NCBI RefSeq assembly: GCF_001693815.1
Contig: NZ_MBQD01000003.1
Span: 40,396-104,395 of the forward strand
Length of the DNA stretch: 64,000 nucleotides
Direction: 5' to 3'
Source: Tessaracoccus lapidicaptus
GTDB taxonomy: Bacteria > Actinomycetota > Actinomycetes > Propionibacteriales > Propionibacteriaceae
Of this stretch, positions 8,011 through 16,322 are shown piece by piece. Numbering within the stretch: position 1 is the stretch's first letter; the number at the start of each line of letters is the position of its first letter. The notes beneath the pieces were generated by a model, which saw nothing but the letters and a program-made list of their open reading frames with translations, searched no databases and was not told the DNA's origin. Both the position numbers and the translations under genes were made by a program.

Positions 8011-9474
8011 TCAGACCCGCGACGCCAGGTCCCGCTCGACGCGGGTGACGGCCTGGGAGAGTTCCCGCACGTGGCAGTCCTCGTCGAAGGCCCGCATGAG
8101 GCGACAGGTCCGCTGCTGCGACTCGGTCATGCCCTGCACCACGAACACGATGTCGCGGGCCCGCAGCTGCCTGGCCACCGCCTTGATGGCATCTGCCCCG
8201 GACGCGTCCAGGATGCGCATGCGGTGGCAGCGCAGGATCACGGCCTGGGTGCCCTCGTCCACGGCGGTGACTTCGTCGACGAAGCGGCGGGCGTCGCCGT
8301 AGAACAGGGCGCCGTCGACGCGGAAGATCGCCACGCGTGGGCGTAGGTGCTCGTGGCCGGGCGAGAAGTCGACGTCGCCCTCGCGGGTGTTCGTCGGCAG
8401 GTTCTGCCGGGCCACGACGGAGTACGAGGCCATGTGGCGCAGACTCATGAGGGCCGCCATGCCGATGCCCAGCAGCACCGCGGCCACCAGGTCCAGCAGC
8501 ACCGTGGCACCCAACGTCAGCCAGAAGGTGTTGCGGTCCGCGCGCGTCACGTGGGTGAGCGTCCGCACGAGCCGGAGGTTGATCATGCGCCCAGCCGTGA
8601 CCAGCAGCACGCCGCCGAGCGCCGCCATGGGGATCCGCGACACCAAGGGCGCGAGCAGCAGCATCACGAGCAGCAGCACGACGGCGTGGGAGACCGACGC
8701 CAGCCGGGTGCGGGCCCCCGACCGCACGTTGACGGCGGTGCGGGCGATGGCGCCGGTGGCGACCACGATCGCGATCAGCGACAGCGGGAGGTGCCGGAAG
8801 AACCGGTGGCCCACGAGGTGCAGCGCGATGACGCCGGCCGCGACCACCAGTGGCTGCCAGGCACGGGTCCAGTCCGTGGCGCCGAGCGTCAGCCACGACG
8901 ACACCAGCGTCGACTCCGCCTCACCGCGTTCAGTGCCGAGGATCAGCGGGAGCTGCTGCAGCCCGATGATGACGCCGATGCCGATGGTGAATCCCTCGAC
9001 GACCGAGACCGGGATGAATTCGACGGCCCGTCCGACCGCCGTCAGCGCCATGGCGATGACGAGGAGGCCAGCGAGGATGGCCAGCAGCGGCACGGTGGCG
9101 ACGCCGTGCTTGGCGATCACCGGGAGCAGCACGACGGTCATGGCGCCCGTCGGCCCGGACACCTGCAGGTGGCTGCCGCCGAACACCGCCGCGACGACGC
9201 CGGCCACGATGGCCGTGACGAGCCCTGCCGCGGCGCCCACACCGGAGGCGACCCCGAAGCCGAGCGCCAACGGCAGGGCCACGACGCCGACCGTCACGCC
9301 GGCGAGCAGGTCCTTGGCCCAGGACGAGCGCAGCCCCGTGTAGTCGCGCCGCGTCGGCCACAGGCCGGCCACGCTGATGAGGTGCTGGCCGACGAGGGAG
9401 CGGTAGTGCTCCACGGCCTCTCGGGGGGTGAGCCTCGTCGCTTCGATCCTGAAATCCCTGTTGCCCACGTGCAC
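8011..9474 (-). CDS. SulP-family anion transporter with STAS domain, apparent internal deletion
   Basis: Inner-membrane SulP/SLC26-type protein. The N-terminal part is normal: KDLLAGVTVGVVALPLALGF, then VFGGSHLQVSGPTGAM (about 98-112) and VEGFTIGIGVIIGLQQ. A C-terminal STAS domain occupies about 375-487 (ILDASGADAI). The protein has 487 aa against about 550-580 in usual relatives. At residues 236-246 LIAIVVAT joins directly to GAIARTAVNV. In relatives these two motifs are separated by roughly 85-95 residues holding a membrane segment and the conserved ESLLS helix. The frame is intact, so this looks like an in-frame deletion that probably abolishes transport. This rests on remembered family layout. 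Confidence 0.85.
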   Translation of the reverse strand: MHVGNRDFRIEATRLTPREAVEHYRSLVGQHLISVAGLWPTRRDYTGLRSSWAKDLLAGVTVGVVALPLALGFGVASGVGAAAGLVTAIVAGVVAAVFGGSHLQVSGPTGAMTVVLLPVIAKHGVATVPLLAILAGLLVIAMALTAVGRAVEFIPVSVVEGFTIGIGVIIGLQQLPLILGTERGEAESTLVSSWLTLGATDWTRAWQPLVVAAGVIALHLVGHRFFRHLPLSLIAIVVATGAIARTAVNVRSGARTRLASVSHAVVLLLVMLLLAPLVSRIPMAALGGVLLVTAGRMINLRLVRTLTHVTRADRNTFWLTLGATVLLDLVAAVLLGIGMAALMSLRHMASYSVVARQNLPTNTREGDVDFSPGHEHLRPRVAIFRVDGALFYGDARRFVDEVTAVDEGTQAVILRCHRMRILDASGADAIKAVARQLRARDIVFVVQGMTESQQRTCRLMRAFDEDCHVRELSQAVTRVERDLASRV

Positions 9475-9531
9475 CCCTTCCTCCGACAGGGTACGCCTGT
9501 GGGCACCCGGCTCCGGACCCGGGGCGGGGCC

Positions 9532-10353
9532 TCAGCGCAGGAAGAGGGCGCGCAGGCGCAGCGTCGCGACGGTGGTGCCGATCACGATCATCACCGCGAA
9601 GTAGCCCAGGTGACCCCAGATCGAGGGCTGGATCAGCCCCGTCGTCAGCTGCCGCACCATGTCGACGGCGTGCCACAGCGGCATGGCCATGATCGCCCAC
9701 TGCACCGACTCCGGGTAGACGGAGATCGGGAAGAAGGTCGCTGAGAGCAGGAACATCGGCAGCATGACGAAGTAGACGATGTCGAGGTGCTGGAACGACT
9801 TCATGTAGCTGGTGGCCGCCAGGCCGACGGCGGCGAAACCGAAGGCCACCATCAGCGCCGCCGGGATCGCCAGCACGGCCGTCCAGGCCAGGTTCAGGCC
9901 CAGCGCCGTCGTGACGACCATGAAGCCGCAGGCGTACAGCAGGCCGCGGAAGAGGGCCATGATGATCTCGCCGAGCGCCACGTCCATCGGCCCGAGCGAC
10001 GTCGACAACATCTGGTCGTACAGCTTGCCGTAGCGCATGCGGAAGAAGACGTTCATCGTCGAGTCGTACAGTGCTCCGTTCATGGCGGAGACCGCCATGA
10101 GGGCCGGGGCAATGTACGCCGCGTAGGGCACGTCGCGGCCGTAGAAGTCGACGGTGCCGATGAGGGCGCCCAGCCCGAGGCCCATCGACAGCAGGTAGAA
10201 CACGGGCTCGAAGAAACCCGTCAGCACGATGAGCCAGTTGTTGCGGGCGATGACGCGCATGCCGCGGGCCACGACGGATCGGGTGTTGCCGCCGTAGAGG
10301 CCTCTAAGGGGCGCGGGCACCCGGGGCGCCCGCGCGCGCAGTCCGACGCTCAT
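9532..10353 (-). CDS. ABC-2 type exporter permease (second subunit)
   Basis: Integral membrane permease of 273 aa with about six hydrophobic segments, of the ABC-2/NodJ type. Typical pieces are FEPVFYLLSMGLGLG, YAAYIAPALMAVSAMNGAL and FFPISVYPESVQW. ATG 10353 overlaps the preceding permease stop (ATGA), so the three-gene set ATPase-permease-permease is co-translated. The first 20 residues are basic and proline-rich. The substrate is unknown; daunorubicin-type exporters and polysaccharide or lipid exporters share this organisation. Confidence 0.88.
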   Translation of the reverse strand: MSVGLRARAPRVPAPLRGLYGGNTRSVVARGMRVIARNNWLIVLTGFFEPVFYLLSMGLGLGALIGTVDFYGRDVPYAAYIAPALMAVSAMNGALYDSTMNVFFRMRYGKLYDQMLSTSLGPMDVALGEIIMALFRGLLYACGFMVVTTALGLNLAWTAVLAIPAALMVAFGFAAVGLAATSYMKSFQHLDIVYFVMLPMFLLSATFFPISVYPESVQWAIMAMPLWHAVDMVRQLTTGLIQPSIWGHLGYFAVMIVIGTTVATLRLRALFLR

Positions 10354-11192
10354 TCGTCGAGCCTCCGGCGGAACGTCCTGATCGACGACCATGCGCCCAC
10401 GGCCGCCACCAGGAGGAGGAAACCGACGTGCGTGGCGACCCGGGCCGCCGATAGCACGTGCCCGTACATGGCCCAGCGGCCCAGCTCGGCGGCGTGCCAC
10501 AGCGGGGAGATCCACCCGATCGGCTGGAGGTATCCGGGGAGCGTGTCGAGGGGGAAGTAGGTGCCGGAGAACAGCGTCAGCGGCACGACGACGAACCGCT
10601 CGATGAACGACAGCTGGCCGCGGTCGTCCTTCTGGGTGGCCACCCAGGCCATGACGGCGAAGCCGAACGCCACCGACAACAGCAGCCCCACGGGGAGCAG
10701 CGCCAGCGCGCGCAGCGGGTCCGCGATCCCGAACAGCACCAGCGCCGCCAGGTAGAACGCGATGACCGGCACCACGCGCAGCAGCGCCGCCACCTGCACC
10801 CCGACCGCCATCTGGGCCGGGCTGATGGGCGTCAGACGCATCGCGGTGAAGGTGTTGAACCACTTGAAGCCACCGAACACGCCGTAGGTGTTCTCCTGCG
10901 AGGACGTGAGCATCACCGTCGACATCACGAGAGCCGGCGCGATGAACGTGAGGTACGGCACTCCCTCGATGCCGGAGCCGCCGTCGACGAGGACCCCGAG
11001 GCCGGCGCCCAGCCCCAGAAGGTAGACGACCGGCGAACCGATGCCGGTGACGAGGAGCGTCACGAGATAGCGGCGCATCCGGTGGATGTGGTGTTCGACG
11101 ACCGCCCACCAGCCCCATCGCGCGACGACGCGATGGTCGGCGGCCATGCTGCGGTCGACGGCCGGTGCGTGAGTGGTGAGGCGCGCGCTCAC
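10350..11192 (-). CDS. ABC-2 type exporter permease (first subunit)
   Basis: Permease of 280 aa, homologous to its downstream partner, with the same fold landmarks: GSPVVYLLGLGAGLG, YLTFIAPALVMSTVM, and FSGTYFPLDTLPGYLQ before the last membrane segment. It starts at GTG 11192, overlapping the ATPase stop (GTGA), and ends overlapping the second permease. Two different permeases with one ATPase suggest a heterodimeric membrane pore. The substrate cannot be deduced from sequence. Confidence 0.88.
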   Translation of the reverse strand: MSARLTTHAPAVDRSMAADHRVVARWGWWAVVEHHIHRMRRYLVTLLVTGIGSPVVYLLGLGAGLGVLVDGGSGIEGVPYLTFIAPALVMSTVMLTSSQENTYGVFGGFKWFNTFTAMRLTPISPAQMAVGVQVAALLRVVPVIAFYLAALVLFGIADPLRALALLPVGLLLSVAFGFAVMAWVATQKDDRGQLSFIERFVVVPLTLFSGTYFPLDTLPGYLQPIGWISPLWHAAELGRWAMYGHVLSAARVATHVGFLLLVAAVGAWSSIRTFRRRLDE

Positions 11193-12115
11193 TCGATCAG
11201 GCTCCGTCCGGTGAGGCGGAGGAAGACGTCTTCGAGCGATGACCGCCTGACGAGGGATGTGACCGGGTCCAGCCCGCGCTCGACCACGGCCTGGAGCGCG
11301 TGCTCACCGTTGTCGGCGTACACCAGGACCCGGTCCGGCAGCACCTCATGCCGGTCCCCGATCCCCGCCAGATGGGCGGCCGCGTCGGCGTTGCGGCCGG
11401 AGCCGAACCGCACCTCGAGCACCTCGCGGGTGGAGTAGTGCCTGATGAGCGACGACGGGCTGCCCTCGGCGACGATCCGCCCCTTGTCGATGACCACGAG
11501 CCGATCGCACAACTGCTCCGCCTCGTCCATGAAATGGGTGGTGACGACCAGCGTCACCCCCTCCTCCTTGAGCCTGAACAGCCGGTCCCAGAGGATGTGG
11601 CGGGCCTGGGGGTCGAGCCCGGTCGTGGGCTCGTCGAGGAGCATGATCTGGGGGTTGTTGATCAGGCCGCGGGCGATGGTGAGACGGCGCTTCATGCCAC
11701 CGGACAGGCCGTCGACCCGGGCGGTCCGCTTCTCCCGCAGCTGGGCGAAGTCGAGGAGTTCTTCGGCGCGCTGCTTGACGTAGGAGCGCGGCAGCCCAAA
11801 GTAGCGGCCGTACACGGTGAGGTTGTCGATGACGCGCAACTCCTCGTCGAGGAGGTCGCCCTGGGGGACGATGCCGAGCTGCGCGCGGATCTCGGGACCG
11901 TGCCGGTTGGTGTCGAGGCCGAGGACGGTCAGCTCGCCGTCGGTGCGGGTCGACGTCGCGGCGATCATGCGCATGGTCGTGGACTTGCCCGCCCCGTTCG
12001 GGCCGAGGAACCCAAAGGACTCCCCGCGGGCGATCTCGAAATCGATCCCGTCCACCGCGGTGAGGGTGCCGTAGCGCTTCGTCAGCGCGCGGGCGGTGAT
12101 CACTGGCTCCGTCAC
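11189..12115 (-). CDS. ABC transporter ATP-binding protein (ABC-2/DrrA-type)
   Basis: Cytoplasmic ATPase of 308 aa driving the two downstream permeases. It has Walker A GPNGAGKST (38-46), signature LSGGMKRRL, Walker B LLDEPTTGLD and an H-loop in VVTTHFMDEAEQLC, plus a DrrA-like C-terminal extension of about 90 residues. GTG 12115 is the first plausible start before the Walker A fold. An upstream open frame exists only because the 38-bp repeat array is GC-rich and stop-free. No strong Shine-Dalgarno is visible. The promoter must lie in or beyond the repeat-bearing gap 12116-12465. Confidence 0.93.
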   Translation of the reverse strand: MTEPVITARALTKRYGTLTAVDGIDFEIARGESFGFLGPNGAGKSTTMRMIAATSTRTDGELTVLGLDTNRHGPEIRAQLGIVPQGDLLDEELRVIDNLTVYGRYFGLPRSYVKQRAEELLDFAQLREKRTARVDGLSGGMKRRLTIARGLINNPQIMLLDEPTTGLDPQARHILWDRLFRLKEEGVTLVVTTHFMDEAEQLCDRLVVIDKGRIVAEGSPSSLIRHYSTREVLEVRFGSGRNADAAAHLAGIGDRHEVLPDRVLVYADNGEHALQAVVERGLDPVTSLVRRSSLEDVFLRLTGRSLIE

Positions 12116-12202
12116 CCGTGCCACACTACGACACCCCACCGCCGATTCCTCCGGCCTGGCATCGTCGCGCACGAAGAGACCGCCAGTGGAACGCGCCCCC
12201 AG

Positions 12203-12369
12203 ATCCCTGACGAAGCCCGCCGCCGACGGCGCACCCCCCGATCCCTGAGGAAGCCCACCGCCGCAGGCGCACCCCCCGATCCCTGAGGAAGCCCACCGCC
12301 GACGGCGCACCCCCCGACCCCTGAGGAAGCCCACCGCCGACGGCGCGTGGGCTGTCTCGAAGGGTCGTC
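12203..12369. repeat. REP-like tandem array, four copies with a 38-bp period
   Basis: Four units begin at 12203, 12241, 12279 and 12317, each reading about ATCCCTGAGGAAGCCCACCG then CCGACGGCGCACCCCCCG. The first carries GACGAAGCCCG and the second CCGCAGG. The last unit continues into GTGGGCTGTCTCGAAGGGT, which pairs with its own GCCCAC to give a complete hairpin element of the same family as copies A and C. The 350-bp gap 12116-12465 therefore holds repeats plus the ABC operon promoter region, with no gene. Stop-free frames across it are repeat artefacts. Confidence 0.9.
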
Positions 12370-12405
12370 ACGCAACCTCCACGCCAGACAGAGGTGAGCC
12401 AGGCC

Positions 12406-12460
12406 CACAACCCTTCGAAACGGCCGACGGTCGCTACGCGACGCCGACCTCCTCAGGGGA
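12406..12460 (+). repeat. REP-like hairpin repeat, copy C
   Basis: CACAACCCTTCGAAACGG, a palindromic core (GTCGCTACGCGAC flanked by CCGAC blocks), then CTCCTCAGGGGA. It has the same outer blocks as copy A in the same orientation. Together with the last tandem unit, which is reversed, it forms an outward pair just past the 3' end of phoX, ending 6 bp from the phoX stop. It may act as a transcript end or stabilising hairpin. Confidence 0.7.
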
Positions 12461-12465
12461 GGATG

Positions 12466-14505
12466 TCACCTCCGCGAGCGGTTGCCCGACGTGCGCGTCA
12501 CCTGGACGATGCTCGGACGCGGGGCGGCGACCTTGTCGCCCGCCTGGACCCGGCCGTCGGTCAGCTGGTCCGGGAAGTGCGACGTGTGGGCGCCCCATTC
12601 GCCGTCCTCTCCCGGGTGCTGCACGGCGACGAACACCGACTGGTCCTGGTCGTGGATGACCGGGCCACAGGTCTCAGCGTCGACGGGGACCGCGAGGAAC
12701 TGCTGGACGCGGCCACGCTCCGGGCCAGTGAGCGTCACCTTGTGCAGGGCGTCGCTGACGCCGAGGGTGCCGGGCTGCCCGTCGGTCGAGATCCAGAGGG
12801 TGCCCTCCGAGTCGAACGCCAGGTTGTCCGGGCAGCTGATCGGCGACACCTTGTCCTTCGGGAAGCCCGCGAAGTAGGCCGAGACCGAGGACTCCGGATC
12901 GCCGCACAGCAGCAGGATGCTCCAGGTGAAGGTCGCGGCGGCGGCGTCGTCGTCGGACTCCGTCAGCTCGATGACGTGACCGTCGCGGTTCGCGGTGACG
13001 GGGTTGGCCTCGTCGACGGCGGTGCGTCGGCTGTTGTTCGTCAGCGCCAGGTACACCTTGCCGGTGACCGGGTTGGGCTCGACGTCCTCGGGCCGGTCCA
13101 TGGGGGTGGCGCCGACCTTGTCCGCCGCGAGGCGCGTGAACACGAGCACCTCCTCCGCGCTCATGCCGGGAACGTGGGAGTCGGAACCGCTCACCAGCGG
13201 GATCCACTCGCCGGTGCCGTCGAACGCCCCGTCGGCCGGGAGAGCACCGGTGCCGGTGATCTCGGCCTGCGGCGAGTTGCCGGAGAACCGCGCGACGTAC
13301 AACGTGCCGTCCTGCAGCAGCGTCATGTTGTGCGCCCGGTCACCCTCGCGGTACGTGCCCGACGAGACGAACTTGTAGACGTAGTCGTGACGCTCGTCGT
13401 CGCCCATGTAGACCACCGCGTGGCCGGACGGGGACAGCGCGACGGCGCCGGCCTCGTGCTTGAAGCGGCCCAGCGCGGTGTGCTTGACCGGCGTCGACGT
13501 CGGGTCCTCGGGGTCCACCTCGACGATCCAGCCGAAGCGGTTGGCCTCGTTCGCGTAGCCGGGTTTGGTGAGGTCGAACCGGTCGTAGTGGAGCTCCCAC
13601 CCGCGGCTCGTGGCCCGGGCGCCGATCCCGTAGCGCCCTTCCTCGTCCGAGCCGGTGCCGCGGAAGTACTGGTTGAAGTTCTCCTCACCGGACAGCACGG
13701 TCCCCCAGGGGGTGGTGCCGCCGGCGCAGTTGTTGAGGGTGCCCAGGACCCGCGTGCCGGTGGGGTCCTCGACGGTCTTGAGCAGGTCGGAGCCCGCCGC
13801 CGGGCCGCTCACGGTGAACTCGGTGAAGCCGGTGATGCGCCGGTTGCGACGGCCGCCGCGCACGTAGCGCCAGACGTCGCCCTCCTTGTCGCGGGAGAGG
13901 TCGACGATGGAGAGCCCGTGCGCGGCGAGGGCGGCGTCGACGACGTCCTTGGGGTTCGACGCCCGGTACTCCGGGGCGAACATAATGTTCTCGTTGGTGT
14001 ACTCGTGGCTCGTCACCAGATAGCCCGCCCTGTCGTTGCGGCCGTCGGAGATGATGTTGAGGTAGTCGCAGTTGTAGCCGAACTGCGTGCTCTGGGTGGC
14101 GCCGGTCTGGGCGGTTATGTCGAACTCGGGCGCGTCGGCGAACAGCGGGTCGCCCCATCGGATGATGGCGTCCCAGCGGTAGCCCTCGGGCACCGTGACC
14201 GTGTCGACGGTGCGGGCGGTGGGCGCGATCGCCGTGAAGGGCAGCTTGCCGCCGCCGCGGGGCGGGTTGCCGTAGTCAGCGGCGGCGGGCCGCCCGGCCC
14301 AGCCGACCACGATCGCGCCGGTGACGCCCGCGCCGGCACCGAGCGCGGCACGGCGGGAGAACACCCCGCTCACGATGTCGCGGAACGACTCGGTCCCGGA
14401 CGTGTTGGGGGCGGGGTGCGCGCAGGCGCTGCCGCACTTGAGTTCGCAGGTGACGGCGGATCGGTTGCCGCGGGTGTGGCCGAGCATCGGAAGCAGGCGC
14501 TTCAT
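12466..14505 (-). CDS. phoX: PhoX-family (DUF839) alkaline phosphatase, Tat-exported
   Basis: Secreted phosphatase of 679 aa. PhoX enzymes are calcium/iron-dependent alkaline phosphatases that release phosphate outside the cell. The N-terminus has a short Cys-bearing stretch (CELKC at 20-24, typical of actinobacterial members), then a twin-arginine signal SRRAALGAGAG (50-60) with a hydrophobic core and an AAA cleavage region near 76. The mature part shows family motifs GYNCDYLNI, TSHEYTNENIMF, NNCAGGTTPWGTVLSGEENF and HEAGAVALSPSG. ATG 14505 has GAGGAG about 8 nt upstream. A PHO box lies 72-100 nt upstream, predicting induction by phosphate starvation. Confidence 0.93.
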   Translation of the reverse strand: MKRLLPMLGHTRGNRSAVTCELKCGSACAHPAPNTSGTESFRDIVSGVFSRRAALGAGAGVTGAIVVGWAGRPAAADYGNPPRGGGKLPFTAIAPTARTVDTVTVPEGYRWDAIIRWGDPLFADAPEFDITAQTGATQSTQFGYNCDYLNIISDGRNDRAGYLVTSHEYTNENIMFAPEYRASNPKDVVDAALAAHGLSIVDLSRDKEGDVWRYVRGGRRNRRITGFTEFTVSGPAAGSDLLKTVEDPTGTRVLGTLNNCAGGTTPWGTVLSGEENFNQYFRGTGSDEEGRYGIGARATSRGWELHYDRFDLTKPGYANEANRFGWIVEVDPEDPTSTPVKHTALGRFKHEAGAVALSPSGHAVVYMGDDERHDYVYKFVSSGTYREGDRAHNMTLLQDGTLYVARFSGNSPQAEITGTGALPADGAFDGTGEWIPLVSGSDSHVPGMSAEEVLVFTRLAADKVGATPMDRPEDVEPNPVTGKVYLALTNNSRRTAVDEANPVTANRDGHVIELTESDDDAAAATFTWSILLLCGDPESSVSAYFAGFPKDKVSPISCPDNLAFDSEGTLWISTDGQPGTLGVSDALHKVTLTGPERGRVQQFLAVPVDAETCGPVIHDQDQSVFVAVQHPGEDGEWGAHTSHFPDQLTDGRVQAGDKVAAPRPSIVQVTRTSGNRSRR

Positions 14506-14576
14506 TGTCAGTCTCCTCAGGGGTCGGTGGACTCCCCCATCCAAGGCCACGTGGGCGGCGAGGTCCCCAACCTTCG

Positions 14577-14605
14577 GGTGACTGTTGGGTGAACGTTTGG
14601 CGAAC
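14577..14605 (-). promoter_or_regulatory. PHO box (PhoP-type direct repeats) upstream of phoX
   Basis: Read on the minus strand, three seven-base units follow with an exact 11-bp period: GTTCGCC (14605-14599), GTTCACC (14594-14588) and AGTCACC (14583-14577). Actinobacterial PhoP boxes are direct repeats of GTTCACC spaced at 11 bp, so spacing and consensus both fit. The site lies 72-100 nt upstream of the phoX start and correctly oriented. Confidence 0.82.
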
Positions 14606-14680
14606 CCGCCTGGGGTGCCGGTCGGCGCCGGGGGCCGCCCTGGCCAGCACGAATGACAGGCGAACTCGGGTGTCGCGGCC

Positions 14681-15352
14681 CTATGAGGGCGCGACGGGGG
14701 AGTTCGACGGCGTGTCGTGCAGGTCAGCGCCGGCGAGCCAGAGGCGATGGAGCGTCGCGTCGGGGACCAGCTCGGGGTGGAACGTGCACGCCACCACCGG
14801 ACCCTGCCGGACCGCGACCGGTTCGCCGTCGCGGACCGCCAGTACCTCGACGCCGGGCCCGACGCGCTCGATGCGCGGCGCCCGAATGAACACGCCCCGC
14901 ATCCGACCATCGGTCGGGTCGGCCCCGGTCCCGGTCCCGGAGGCGAGCTGACCGTCGGTCGTCGCGGGCACCGTCAGGTCCACGTCCCACTCGCCCGAGG
15001 CGAGCTGCCCCCCGAACGCGTTGCGGCGCACGGTCACGTCCAGCCCACCGACGGTGGGCAGCCCGGCGAGCGCAGCCGGGTCCGCCACCTCGTCGGCGAG
15101 CAGGATGAGCCCCGCACACGTCCCCAGGGCCGGCATCCCCGCGTCGATGCGCGCCCGGACCGCCCCCAGGAGGCCGCTGCCGCGCGCCAGCCGCGCGATC
15201 GCCGTCGACTCCCCGCCGGGGATGACCAGGCCGGCCAGGCCGTCGAGGTCGTCGGTCCGCCGGACGCGCCGCGTGTGGCAGCCGAGACCGGCGAGGACCG
15301 CCTCGTGTTCGCGGACGGCCCCCTGCAGCGCGAGAACGCCGACTGTCACCAT
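14681..15352 (-). CDS. pdxT: Pyridoxal 5'-phosphate synthase glutaminase subunit
   Basis: Glutaminase of 223 aa that supplies ammonia to PdxS for PLP synthesis. It has [11 protein letters not shown] at the N-terminus, GGEST (about 47-51), the nucleophile cysteine in LGTCAGLIL (about 76-84), FIRAPRI and a HPE-type C-terminal dyad (FHPEL). ATG 15352 overlaps the end of pdxS, and GTG 15349 is an alternative. The usual length is about 190-200 aa; the extra residues lie in a Gly/Thr-rich insertion around 135-150. Confidence 0.95.
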   Translation of the reverse strand: MVTVGVLALQGAVREHEAVLAGLGCHTRRVRRTDDLDGLAGLVIPGGESTAIARLARGSGLLGAVRARIDAGMPALGTCAGLILLADEVADPAALAGLPTVGGLDVTVRRNAFGGQLASGEWDVDLTVPATTDGQLASGTGTGADPTDGRMRGVFIRAPRIERVGPGVEVLAVRDGEPVAVRQGPVVACTFHPELVPDATLHRLWLAGADLHDTPSNSPVAPS

Positions 15353-16239
15353 CCGCGCTCGGCAAGCCGGTGGGGGGCCGGCACGTCGGCGACGTTGATG
15401 CCCACCATCGCCTCGCCCAGTCCCCGCGACACCGCCGCGATGACCTCCGCGTCGTCGAAGTGCGTGGTCGCCTCGACGATGGCCTTGGCCCGCTTGGCGG
15501 GGTTGCCGGACTTGAAGATGCCGGACCCGACGAACACGCCGTCGGCGCCGAGCTGCATCATCATCGCGGCGTCCGCGGGCGTGGCGACGCCGCCGGCGAC
15601 GAACAGCACGACGGGGAGCTTGCCATCGCGCGCGACCCGCCGCACGAGTTCGTAGGGGGCGGCCAGTTCCTTCGCGGCGACGAAGAGCTCGTCGTCGGTG
15701 CGGGACGCGAGGGCCCGGATCTCGCCCAAGATCGTGCGCAGGTGCCGCATGGCCTCCGACACGTCGCCCGTGCCCGCCTCGCCCTTGCTGCGGATCATGG
15801 ACGCGCCCTCGGTGATGCGCCGGAGGGCCTCACCGAGGTTGGTGGCCCCGCACACGAACGGCACGCGGAACCGGGTCTTGTCGATGTGGTTGACGTAGTC
15901 GGCCGGGGACAGCACCTCAGACTCGTCGATGTAGTCCACCCCGAGCGCCTCCAGCACCTGCGCCTCGACGAAGTGGCCGATCCGCGCCTTCGCCATGACG
16001 GGGATCGACACGGCGTCGATGATGCCGTCGATGAGGTCGGGGTCGCTCATCCGCGCCACCCCGCCCTGGGCCCGGATGTCCGCCGGCACGCGCTCCAGCG
16101 CCATGACGGCGACGGCGCCCGCCTCCTCCGCGATGCGGGCCTGCTCGGGGGTGACGACGTCCATGATGACGCCGCCCTTGAGCATCTCGGCGAGGCCGGT
16201 GTTGACGAGGGAGCGGTCGGCAGCGAGTTCTACAGTCAT
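15346..16239 (-). CDS. pdxS: Pyridoxal 5'-phosphate synthase subunit
   Basis: Synthase subunit (297 aa) condensing ribose 5-phosphate, glyceraldehyde 3-phosphate and ammonia to PLP. Highly conserved motifs are [55 protein letters not shown]-like [10 protein letters not shown] and [16 protein letters not shown] 16239 starts the conserved N-terminus. It forms a coupled pair with pdxT and is divergent from pdxR across an 83-bp gap bearing a perfect inverted repeat. Confidence 0.97.
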   Translation of the reverse strand: MTVELAADRSLVNTGLAEMLKGGVIMDVVTPEQARIAEEAGAVAVMALERVPADIRAQGGVARMSDPDLIDGIIDAVSIPVMAKARIGHFVEAQVLEALGVDYIDESEVLSPADYVNHIDKTRFRVPFVCGATNLGEALRRITEGASMIRSKGEAGTGDVSEAMRHLRTILGEIRALASRTDDELFVAAKELAAPYELVRRVARDGKLPVVLFVAGGVATPADAAMMMQLGADGVFVGSGIFKSGNPAKRAKAIVEATTHFDDAEVIAAVSRGLGEAMVGINVADVPAPHRLAERGW

Positions 16240-16261
16240 GCAGTCGATCCTCGCCCCGCAC

Positions 16262-16308
16262 ACTGGACCAGACAAGAGCCAGATAGCAGTGCAGTCTAGT
16301 GGTCCAGT
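16262..16308. promoter_or_regulatory. Inverted-repeat operator between pdxS and pdxR
   Basis: ACTGGACCA (16262-16270) and TGGTCCAGT (16300-16308) form a perfect 9-bp inverted repeat with 29 bp between the arms, inside the short divergent gap. Centre-to-centre distance is 38 bp, close to four helical turns minus part of one. MocR-type PdxR dimers bind paired sites in this intergenic region, so it is the obvious candidate operator. Confidence 0.75.
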
Positions 16309-16322
16309 TGTACCCTGGGGTG

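Noticed and set aside
12112..12410. Open frames of 94-98 codons on the minus strand
   Set aside because: They consist of the 38-bp tandem repeat and have no protein-like content or ribosome-binding site.
12394..14592. A 732-codon open frame on the plus strand opposite phoX
   Set aside because: It is a stop-free antisense frame of a high-GC gene; the minus-strand product is a clear PhoX with signal peptide and PHO box.
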